A stretch of 43,339 nucleotides of DNA from Nostoc foliaceum FACHB-393. GTDB taxonomy: Bacteria; Cyanobacteriota; Cyanobacteriia; Cyanobacteriales; Nostocaceae. The stretch spans positions 1 through 43,339 of the forward strand of contig NZ_JACJTD010000057.1 in assembly GCF_014698505.1 (NCBI RefSeq), written 5' to 3'. A model generated the notes under the pieces. It did no database searches and was not told the DNA's origin. It saw only the letters and a list, made by a program, of their open reading frames with translations. Numbering within the stretch: the stretch's first letter is position 1; every line of letters begins with the position of its first letter. Positions 24,577-31,476 of the stretch are shown in pieces. Position numbers and translations under genes: made by a program.

Positions 24577-25015
24577 AAATAACTTATATTGATATCAGGG
24601 GTATTAATCAGCGCAACAGATGGTGTTGGTAGAATTGCCGATAAAGCCCTTGAAATATTAGGAGATTCCCAACAGGAATTTGCTTGTAGTGAGTTTGTCA
24701 AATTGGAGGTAAGGGACTTCCAAATAAAAAAATATACCATCGCTATAGAGGCAGGGGGCAGGGAGCAGGGGGAGGGATAGTCGTAGTGAAGTCCAGAAAT
24801 TGGATAATTTAATTTCTGGAAGTCCCTAAGTCCAAAAGCAGTTTTTAACAGGCAAACCGAAGAAGCTCAATTTTTATGAAGAATTTTTTAGTGATGTTAC
24901 CTACTGGGCGAGTGATTTGACTCATATTGTTCAAGAGGCTTACCAAATTGCTTCTCAGTATGGTTTAGCAGCTATGGACTGTCATAACCCCTATGGAGAA
25001 GTAAGCTGCGTGTAG
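24573..25015 (+). pseudogene. Decayed PIN-domain (VapC-like) toxin gene
   Basis: It starts MKITYID at 24573, as PIN-domain ribonucleases do, with the first acidic residue in place. Then it carries several lesions. An extra T near 24595 shifts the frame; reading in the shifted frame gives TGVLISATDGVGRIADKALE and CSEFVKLE. A 116-bp palindromic element interrupts it at 24712-24827. An extra T in the run 24871-24875 shifts it again; beyond that QFYEEFFSDVTYWASDL and YQIASQYGLAAMD are recognisable. The usual C-terminal DALHxA part is replaced by a repeat-like sequence (about 24985-25045). The gene cannot make a full toxin. Confidence 0.75.
24712..24827. mobile_element. 116-bp palindromic insertion in the toxin remnant
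   Basis: Terminal inverted repeats AGGGACTTCCA (24712-24722) and TGGAAGTCCCT (24817-24827). An internal 10-bp hairpin (TCCAGAAATT / AATTTCTGGA) lies near the right end, and a G-rich segment (GGCAGGGGGCAGGGAGCAGG) in the middle. Removing it plus one base rejoins the toxin frame as LEV-SPKAVFNRQ. It is non-coding and MITE-like. Confidence 0.65.
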
Positions 25016-25107
25016 CGTCTGTCTGCGACACGCAGCGCGAACGCAGAAAAGAATTTATGATAGCGATCGCCATCATAGATGTTAAGAAAGATGTAGCTAA
25101 TGGATAG

Positions 25108-25654
25108 CCTTCTAGGGGAGAGGTTTTAATTTTTTCTTTTTTCCTGCTAGAGAAGCTTGCTAGGGGATTAAATTTCGCGTTGGTTTTTCCACATAACGTG
25201 AAAAGTGATCAAAATCCCCGATTTTTTAGAGAAATCGGGAACCTGAGCCTTCGATTTCCATAAAAATTGGTTAATCTCAGCAATAACTCTTCAACAACGG
25301 TAATTAATCCCAACAAACGCTGATCATCTTCCACCTCTCCACTCCTCTGTTTTATTGGCAATAGGGGTATTTACTAGGTATTTTTTCCTACTTTTGGGGT
25401 GGTTTTTAGTGAAACAACTACCCTAAAATTACAAAAAATCCTGAAATCTATATAAATTAATGGTTTCATCTATCCACATCAGGCTACAACACCTTAGAAT
25501 GATTCATTGAAAAGTCGAGCCGATGGGATGTACAGCCGTTTTGAGTAAAAATACTCCCAAAGGATGATTTTTGTATTTCTGCGAACAGAGATTTCAGTAC
25601 AGATGCATCAGGGTGCATCCGTAAAAATCTCAAGTAAACCTTCAGGAGTTTGAC
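25108..25654 (+). other. Long upstream region of the HU gene
   Basis: No gene is seen. A hairpin with CCCGATTT / AAATCGGG arms lies at about 25217-25240. The last 300 bases are AT-rich and should hold the HU promoter and a long leader. GATGCA / TGCATC (25601-25618) can form a small hairpin in that leader. CAGGAG at 25643-25648 is the ribosome site for the HU start. Confidence 0.4.
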
Positions 25655-25939
25655 ATGAACAAAGGTGAATTAGTTGATGCCGTAGCTGAAAAAGCTAGTG
25701 TTACCAAGAAACAAGCGGATGCAGTCTTAACTGCCGCTTTGGAAACGATTATTGAAGCGGTTTCCTCTGGTGATAAGGTAACGTTGGTAGGATTTGGCTC
25801 ATTTGAATCACGGGAACGTAAAGCCCGCGAAGGTCGCAACCCGAAAACAAATGAAAAGATGGAAATTCCAGCGACGAGGGTTCCTGCCTTCTCGGCAGGA
25901 AAACTGTTTAGAGAAAAGGTAGCACCCCCAAAAGCATAG
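25655..25939 (+). CDS. hup: DNA-binding protein HU
   Basis: A 94-residue histone-like protein HU. It has the usual helical dimer part (MNKGELVDAVAEKASVTKKQ) and the beta-arm with the signature GFGSFESRERKAREGRNPKT followed by IPATRVPAFSAGKLF. The length is normal. It bends and packs DNA in the nucleoid. CAGGAG precedes the ATG at a good distance. A hairpin with a T run directly follows the stop, so it is most likely transcribed alone although the next gene starts only 26 bp downstream on the same strand. Confidence 0.97.
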   Translation: MNKGELVDAVAEKASVTKKQADAVLTAALETIIEAVSSGDKVTLVGFGSFESRERKAREGRNPKTNEKMEIPATRVPAFSAGKLFREKVAPPKA

Positions 25940-25964
25940 GTTCTGTCTTCGGGAACCATTTTTT
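25939..25964 (+). terminator. HU terminator abutting the next start codon
   Basis: GGTTC, loop, GAACC and then ATTTTTTT (25957-25964): a short stem with a T run right after the HU stop. It ends one base before the ATG of the aminotransferase gene. Confidence 0.55.
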
Positions 25965-25965
25965 A

Positions 25966-27135
25966 ATGCGGCAACCTGCACACGGGGGAAATTTAGCCTG
26001 GGCAGCAGCACTGGCTGGCTGTCCCCCTGATGCTATTCTGGATTTTTCTGCTAGCATCAGCCCGTTGGGGCCTCCAAACAGCGCGATCGCTGCTATCCAG
26101 TCCCAAATTGGTAATCTTAAGCACTATCCAGACCCAAACTATAGTGAACTGAGACTAGCTCTCAGTCACTTCCATCAATTGCCTCCTGAGTGGATTCTGC
26201 CGGGTAACGGCTCCGCAGAATTACTCACTCTCATAGGTAGGGAATTAGCTGAATTAGCCGCGACAATTTTAATAACTCCAGCCTTTGGCGATTACTACCG
26301 AACCCTGAGGGCGTACAACGCTAATCTGCTGGAGTGTCCTTTGTCATTAGTGAGCCAGTGCGGTCTTCTCCCAAGGGGAGACGCCAAGGGCGATAGCGCA
26401 GCGTTAGCGAGTTATCGAGCGTCTGGGGGTTTCCCCCATGAGCAACTGCGAACCCGAAAGGTCACTGGTCATTGGTCATTATTTGCTGACACAGGAGACA
26501 GGACAAACGACAAAGGATTATTGCTGAATAATCCCCACAATCCAACCGGAAAACTATTTTCGCGGGACTCTATTTTGCCCTATCTGGAGCAATTTGCTTT
26601 GGTTGTGGTAGATGAAGCATTTATGGATTTTGTACCACCCAATGAGGAACAAAGCCTGATTCCGGTGGTACAGGAATATGCGAATTTAGTAGTATTGCGA
26701 TCGCTGACCAAATTTTACAGTCTCCCAGGGCTGCGATTAGGATATGCGATCGCACACCCCGACTGCCTAGCTAAATGGCAGCTATGGCGTGACCCGTGGC
26801 CCGTAAACACGCTAGCGGCGGCGGCGGCAATTGCGGCACTCCAGGATACGGAGTTTCAGCAGCAAACCTGGGCATGGCTACCACCTGCACGAAACCAACT
26901 CTTTCAGGGTTTGGCGGAAATATCAGGATTGCAACCCCAAGTAAGTGCTGCTAACTTTTTACTGGTTAAGTCCCAAGAGTCTACTTCGCAGTTACAGCAA
27001 CAATTACTCAAGCATCACCAGATTTTAATCCGCGATTGCCTTAGTTTTAAAGAACTAGGCGATCGCTTTTTCCGGGTTGCTATACGTTCCGACTCCGATA
27101 ACCAACGCTTACTAACAGCGTTAAAAGAGAGTTAG
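25966..27135 (+). CDS. cobD: CobD-like threonine-phosphate decarboxylase / aminotransferase
   Basis: A 389-residue PLP-dependent class I/II aminotransferase-fold enzyme. The N-terminal HGGNLAWAAALAGCPPDAIL is the CobD hallmark, followed by LDFSASISPLGPP. NNPHNPTG (188-195), DEAF (216-219) and the PLP lysine Lys249 in SLTKFYSLPGLRLGYA are intact. CobD makes (R)-1-amino-2-propanol phosphate for cobalamin; histidinol-phosphate aminotransferase is the main alternative, but the HGGN start argues for CobD. Residues about 128-184, between two core strands, are translated repeat DNA (RGDAKGDSAALASYRASGGF and following), making the protein longer than the usual 330-360. Whether this form is active is not known. 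A terminator directly precedes the ATG. Confidence 0.8.
   Translation: MRQPAHGGNLAWAAALAGCPPDAILDFSASISPLGPPNSAIAAIQSQIGNLKHYPDPNYSELRLALSHFHQLPPEWILPGNGSAELLTLIGRELAELAATILITPAFGDYYRTLRAYNANLLECPLSLVSQCGLLPRGDAKGDSAALASYRASGGFPHEQLRTRKVTGHWSLFADTGDRTNDKGLLLNNPHNPTGKLFSRDSILPYLEQFALVVVDEAFMDFVPPNEEQSLIPVVQEYANLVVLRSLTKFYSLPGLRLGYAIAHPDCLAKWQLWRDPWPVNTLAAAAAIAALQDTEFQQQTWAWLPPARNQLFQGLAEISGLQPQVSAANFLLVKSQESTSQLQQQLLKHHQILIRDCLSFKELGDRFFRVAIRSDSDNQRLLTALKES
26347..26517. repeat. Repeat DNA inside the cobD coding region
   Basis: The segment combines a palindrome-rich element (GGGGAGACGCCAAGGGCGAT, AGCGCAGCGTTAGCGAG) with tandem TCATTGG/TCACTGG-type words (near 26461-26480). Similar sequences lie between genes at 39463-39480 and 40861-40915. 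It keeps the reading frame open. Confidence 0.6.
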
Positions 27136-27189
27136 GAGTTATAAGTTATAAGTTATAAGTTAGGAGTTATAAATTGAAGAAGGGTTTTA

Positions 27190-27284
27190 ACTCTTAATTC
27201 CTAACTCTTAATTCCTAACTCTTAATTCCTAACTCTTAATTCCTAACTCTTAATTCCTAACTCTTAATTCCTAACTCTTAATTC
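27190..27284. repeat. 14-bp tandem repeat directly before a start codon
   Basis: CTCTTAATTCCTAA is repeated about 6.7 times without spacers. It is preceded at 27135-27172 by words of the opposite orientation (GTTAGGAGTTATAAG), so the whole spacer can fold back. It ends two bases before the GTG of the flavoprotein gene. Confidence 0.9.
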
Positions 27285-27286
27285 AA

Positions 27287-28741
27287 GTGACCGTTGACTA
27301 CGATGTTGTAATTATTGGCGGCAGTCTTGCTGGATACTACGCTGCCCTTGCTGCAACCCAACTACGTGCTACAGTTGCCCTGGTGGAACCCAAAGTAGAC
27401 TACGGGTTTACTCATCACCATGCTCTTACCGAAATCGGTAAACTGGGGCAGAAGTTGAATGATGCAGCTAGTTTTGGTATTCATGCCACACACACTGGTA
27501 CTTCAGAAGAATGTCACATATTTATGGCATGGCAAGAAGCTATGCTGTATTCTCAATGCGTAGCCTCAAATCTCAAAGAACAGCATTCCCCAAGCATCCT
27601 AGCCGCGCTGGGGGTAGATATCATCGTTGGCAGTGGTCAATTTCAATCTTCATCCCAACTGGCTTTTGCTGTTAACAATCGCCTACTACGCGCTCGTACC
27701 TATTTGCTAGCCAGTGGTTCATGTCCAGAAATTCCAGAGATTGAGGGATTGCAAAGCACTGGCTACCTAACCATATCTAATATTTGGCAATCCTTACAGC
27801 GAGGGACATTAGCCAAAAATTGGGTAATTATCGGCGGAATTCCCCAAAGTATTGAAATTGCTCAAACTTTAGCGCGGTTTGGTTGCAGTGTGACGCTGGT
27901 AGTCAAGCACCCTTATCTTCTACCCAATATTGACCCTGAGATAGCCATATTTCTTCAGGCACAGTTGGAAGTCGAAGGTGTGCGCGTCCTCACCGAAAGA
28001 CCGGTAACTCAGGTGAGGCTAATTGAGGATAAAAAGTGGGTTCAAGCAGGAGATAAAGCTATTGAAACTGATGAAATTTTAGTAGTGACTGGACAACAGC
28101 CGAATATTGAATCTCTAAATTTGGCAACAGTAGGTGTGAAATGGCATCGGCGTAGCTTAGTGGTAAATGATAAACTGCAAACCACTAACCAGCGCATTTA
28201 CGCTTGTGGTGATGTAATTGGTGGTTACGACTTTGCCAATATCGCTAATTATGAAGCAAAAATTGCCCTGAACAATGCACTATTTTTCCCCAGGTTACGA
28301 GTAGATTATCGCTCTATTCCTTGGGCAATGTTTTCTGTGCCGATGGTGGCGCAAGTAGGTTTGACAGAGGCACAGGCAAAACGCCTATTTAGTCGAGATG
28401 AAGTTTTAGTTTTGCGACAGTATTTTAAAACAGTGGCAGCAGCCCAACTTCGGGATGAAACCACTGGTATGTGTAAATTAATTGTGCTACGTAACGGCGA
28501 AATTTTGGGAGCTTCGATATTGGGGGCAGAAGCTGGAGAATTAATTAATTTGATTGCCTTGGCAATGTCCCAAAAAATTAAAGTCAAAGATTTAGCAAAT
28601 CTATCTCCCGTCTATCCGAGTTTTTCAGAAATTCTGGAAAAAACTGCAAGAGAGTGGAGTAAGCAAAGGTTAAATAGCAATATTGCTTTGCAAGAGTTTT
28701 TAGAAGGCTTCTTCCATTTCCGCCGCAATTGGAATTTGTAA
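27287..28741 (+). CDS. FAD-dependent pyridine-nucleotide oxidoreductase, atypical
   Basis: A 484-residue two-dinucleotide-binding flavoprotein related to dihydrolipoamide dehydrogenase and mercuric reductase. FAD-binding YDVVIIGGSLAGYYAALAA is at the N-terminus, the NAD(P) motif WVIIGGIPQSIEIAQTLARF near 180-200, the second FAD motif IYACGDVIGGYDFANIANYE near 305-320, and the C-terminal dimerisation domain begins WAMFSVPMVAQVGLTEAQA. The redox CxxxxC pair that normally follows the first motif is missing (KVDYGFTHHHALTEIGKLG stands there) and the C-terminal HPTxSE active-site motif reads YPSFSE. It is thus not a classical disulfide reductase. The start is GTG with no ribosome site because tandem repeats fill the leader. 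Confidence 0.85.
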   Translation: MTVDYDVVIIGGSLAGYYAALAATQLRATVALVEPKVDYGFTHHHALTEIGKLGQKLNDAASFGIHATHTGTSEECHIFMAWQEAMLYSQCVASNLKEQHSPSILAALGVDIIVGSGQFQSSSQLAFAVNNRLLRARTYLLASGSCPEIPEIEGLQSTGYLTISNIWQSLQRGTLAKNWVIIGGIPQSIEIAQTLARFGCSVTLVVKHPYLLPNIDPEIAIFLQAQLEVEGVRVLTERPVTQVRLIEDKKWVQAGDKAIETDEILVVTGQQPNIESLNLATVGVKWHRRSLVVNDKLQTTNQRIYACGDVIGGYDFANIANYEAKIALNNALFFPRLRVDYRSIPWAMFSVPMVAQVGLTEAQAKRLFSRDEVLVLRQYFKTVAAAQLRDETTGMCKLIVLRNGEILGASILGAEAGELINLIALAMSQKIKVKDLANLSPVYPSFSEILEKTAREWSKQRLNSNIALQEFLEGFFHFRRNWNL

Positions 28742-28772
28742 GTTAGGAGTTAGGAGTTAGGAGTTAGGAGAG
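28739..28772. repeat. GTTAGGA tandem repeat
   Basis: The 7-bp word GTTAGGA is repeated about four times between the convergent flavoprotein and phytol kinase genes. Confidence 0.8.
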
Positions 28773-28787
28773 GTTATTGGGAGTGCC

Positions 28788-29498
28788 TTAAAAACCCTGC
28801 ATCACAATCCAAACTACTCCCGCAGCTACTAGAGGCACGCTGAGGTTATCAGTACCGTGGGGTGAGACAGCCTCTGCTAGGGTGGCAAAAGTAGCAGTTA
28901 CCACCGCAGTCAATAAGGCCCATGCCAAACTAAAAGGTTTTGCTAGAGGACTCAGCGACGAACCAGGTAGCAGCAACAGCACTAAGAAAATCACCACTGT
29001 ACTCGTTACAAACATTGCTGTCGAACCTTCCCAGGATCGCACAGAATTTCCCACTTGGTATTTATGCTGTCCAAAGCGTCTACCAATTAATGCTGCTAGT
29101 GCATCCCCCCAAGTCATTGCCATTACCCCAGCTACGGCAATTGGGACACTATCTACTGGCCCGTCTGGTCGCCACAGTAGCCCGAACAGCAGTGTTACCG
29201 AGATAGCGAAATAAACTGTGCCGGGTGAGCTATCCTGGGTATCCATTGCGCCGATGATTCGGTAGCGGTAAAACAGGTAGTTGAGTCCGATAAAGGAAGC
29301 AAAAGGTATAATTCCGATTTCCCAGTGTTTAAACAGTAGCAGGATGCCGAAAACCCACATCCCTGCACCAATATGGATTACTTTGCGGGTCAAATCCGGC
29401 TTTACACCGAACAGCCTACGCAGTCCCTCGCCAATGACAAGCAGACCAATAGCGTAAACATAAGAAATTGCTAGCCCGATAAAATCATTGTTGGTCAT
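28788..29498 (-). CDS. Phytol/polyprenol kinase family membrane protein
   Basis: A 236-residue integral membrane protein with about six to seven hydrophobic helices. The family motifs are clear: TRKVIHIGAGMWVFG (about 38-52), MTWGDALAALIGRRFGQHKY (about 128-147), RSWEGSTAMF and the C-terminal SPHGTDNLSVPLVAAG. It belongs to the diacylglycerol/phytol kinase (CTP-transferase-like) group that includes VTE5, which phosphorylates phytol released from chlorophyll for tocopherol synthesis. Substrate specificity is inferred from the close similarity to cyanobacterial phytol kinases and not proven. A TCATT-type tandem repeat lies just upstream (29500-29527). Confidence 0.88.
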   Translation of the reverse strand: MTNNDFIGLAISYVYAIGLLVIGEGLRRLFGVKPDLTRKVIHIGAGMWVFGILLLFKHWEIGIIPFASFIGLNYLFYRYRIIGAMDTQDSSPGTVYFAISVTLLFGLLWRPDGPVDSVPIAVAGVMAMTWGDALAALIGRRFGQHKYQVGNSVRSWEGSTAMFVTSTVVIFLVLLLLPGSSLSPLAKPFSLAWALLTAVVTATFATLAEAVSPHGTDNLSVPLVAAGVVWIVMQGF

Positions 29499-29558
29499 TA
29501 TTCATTAGTTATTAGTCATTGGTCATTCTTCCCTTGTGCTTTCTACTCCCTTGCTTTT

Positions 29559-31334
29559 TCATTTAGTCCGATCGCTATTTCGTCTAAAGTTCTTTTCTAT
29601 TAACGAAACACTACCAATACCTTGAAGAATACCACGACCGATTAAACCTAAACCTCGACCAATTATTTGGGTGAGAATGAAGACTATACCGCTACCTACA
29701 ATAGCTAATAGTGATTTTAAACGCGGTGCGATCGCATCACTAAATTCTAAAAATAATGTCACGAATAAAGGAATATTAGAAAGTTTGCCTAACTCCTGAT
29801 TTCGAGGAGCATAAACTGAAGTATTGGCAATACCGCGAGGCGCAATTACAAACAGATCGTAGCGACTTTCAAAAACTGCTTTTGGCTCATTTATATAATT
29901 TTTTAACCGATATTTCCACGATAAATCGTTTCTAAACCGTTCAATTTCTCTTGTAGAAATAAATTGGCGACTATATAACTTTTGCTTAATTGCTTCCACA
30001 TCTGCTAAAGAGTTGAGTAGTGGTTGCACTACGCCATTTGCTACCTGAATCAACAAGTTTTCTAAAATCATTAATGCTTGGGACTTGGCTTCATTGCTCA
30101 CTGCTGGATAAGAACCATTATCAATATACAATTCTGTTTGAAATAGTAGATAAGAATACAACTCAAAAACTAGCGGGATTTTATTAAGAATATCTGCCTG
30201 CACAATTTCTGTGTTTTGTAGTAATAAATTAACAATTTCTATATTTTGTTTCCCTATTTGAATTCGAGAGAATTTTCCAAAAAAATCTGTAATTGCTGCT
30301 TGCCATAAATCGCGTAACAAGGTACTTTTCACCTCATGTAATTGATTCATTTCGATTTGAGAAGCACGGAGTTCATCCAACTGTTGAGCTAATTTTTGCA
30401 GGATAAGATAAAGTAATTCCCGTTTTTTTTCTTCACGAAAGATGTCAATTTCTAAAGGGACATCTGTGACATTTTGTAAAGGAAATTGAAGTTTTGTAAT
30501 GCAAGACGCAAACAAGGCAGATTGTAGCGCTCCTGGACTAAGTAAAGGTGACACAGTTTGCCTTTGCTGAATGGCAATACTCAACGAAGGACTGATAAGC
30601 ACCTCATCGGTAACGGGAATATGTTCCTCTTGCCTTTCTTGCGGTGAAACCAACAACCGATTTAGCAACCAACGAGCCGCTAGCAGTTCTCGCCGCTGTC
30701 CAGCTAGAATTGCTCGATCTAATACTGGTAGTCCCGGAACTTGTAATTGTGCTGTTACTGCGGCTAAGGTAGCATTAATGTAATCAATTCCTGACAAACG
30801 TAAATTATTTCGCAGTCTAGAAAAAGGGAGTGGGGAGTGGGGAGAGACGCGATTAATCGCGTCTGTACTAGGGAGTGAGGAGTGAGGAGTTGTGATTGCT
30901 TCCGTGTCCCGAAACCAATAGGAACTACCATCGGCAACTTCTTGCATGGCGGCAACTAACTCAGCAAGTGGTGTGCCTTTGGGACAGTAGCCATTTATAC
31001 CAATAGATTTTGCAGCCAATAGCAGTCCTTGTTCTTGGACAGAACTGAGAAGCAAAATTGGCAGATTGGGATATAAAGCTTTGAGTTGTCGGCAGAATTG
31101 CAAACCTAGCTGCTGACTAGTGGTGGAGCGACCATTACCTAATTCCAAAACTACCAGATTTACCTGGTTAGGGTCTTCTTGGGCAATTTCAGTTAAAATC
31201 TGCAAGGCAGCGGTATCACTTTCTACCACTGCTATTACTTCCAGGTTAGGAATTGCTTCTAGAGCTACCCGTAATCCCAGACGAAAAATCGGGTCTTGGT
31301 CGATTAACAATAATTTTAGAAGGCGATCGCTCAT
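29559..31334 (-). CDS. Response regulator with Ycf55/DUF3685 C-terminal domain
   Basis: A 591-residue protein. Residues 1-137 form a receiver domain (LLLIDQDPIFRLGLRVALEA; the T/S and K sites are Ser97 and Lys119). The phosphoacceptor position is Glu64 (VVLELGNG), not Asp. Residues about 148-171 are translated repeat DNA. From about 180 a helical region follows, and the C-terminal 300 residues carry the DUF3685 domain known from plastid Ycf55 (WKYRLKNYINEPKAVFESRY, then APRGIANTSVYAPR), ending with a hydrophobic stretch (LLAIVGSGIVFILTQIIG) and a basic tail. No DNA-binding helix-turn-helix is seen. It may be a membrane-associated regulator of unknown output. It is divergent from the NACHT gene. 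Confidence 0.85.
   Translation of the reverse strand: MSDRLLKLLLIDQDPIFRLGLRVALEAIPNLEVIAVVESDTAALQILTEIAQEDPNQVNLVVLELGNGRSTTSQQLGLQFCRQLKALYPNLPILLLSSVQEQGLLLAAKSIGINGYCPKGTPLAELVAAMQEVADGSSYWFRDTEAITTPHSSLPSTDAINRVSPHSPLPFSRLRNNLRLSGIDYINATLAAVTAQLQVPGLPVLDRAILAGQRRELLAARWLLNRLLVSPQERQEEHIPVTDEVLISPSLSIAIQQRQTVSPLLSPGALQSALFASCITKLQFPLQNVTDVPLEIDIFREEKKRELLYLILQKLAQQLDELRASQIEMNQLHEVKSTLLRDLWQAAITDFFGKFSRIQIGKQNIEIVNLLLQNTEIVQADILNKIPLVFELYSYLLFQTELYIDNGSYPAVSNEAKSQALMILENLLIQVANGVVQPLLNSLADVEAIKQKLYSRQFISTREIERFRNDLSWKYRLKNYINEPKAVFESRYDLFVIAPRGIANTSVYAPRNQELGKLSNIPLFVTLFLEFSDAIAPRLKSLLAIVGSGIVFILTQIIGRGLGLIGRGILQGIGSVSLIEKNFRRNSDRTK
30822..30893. repeat. Palindromic repeat inside the response-regulator gene
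   Basis: A perfect 20-bp palindrome (AGACGCGATT / AATCGCGTCT, 30845-30864) is flanked on both sides by GGAGTGG and GGAGTGA tandem words. It encodes the Pro/Ser-rich peptide TTPHSSLPSTDAINRVSPHS between the receiver domain and the rest of the protein, in frame. Confidence 0.75.
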
Positions 31335-31476
31335 AGTCTACTCAATTACACAAGCAATGTTTTTACCAATTAGAAAACAGCTTTGATACAAAACTTTGTC
31401 TTCCCCATTGTTACCTGTTTTCGCAAACGGATAAATCGATCATAATTGCCATAGGCAGCCGTCACTGTGTAATTAA

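Noticed and set aside
27190..27284. Regular repeats suggesting a CRISPR array
   Set aside because: The 14-bp units are directly adjacent with no spacers, and no cas gene is nearby.
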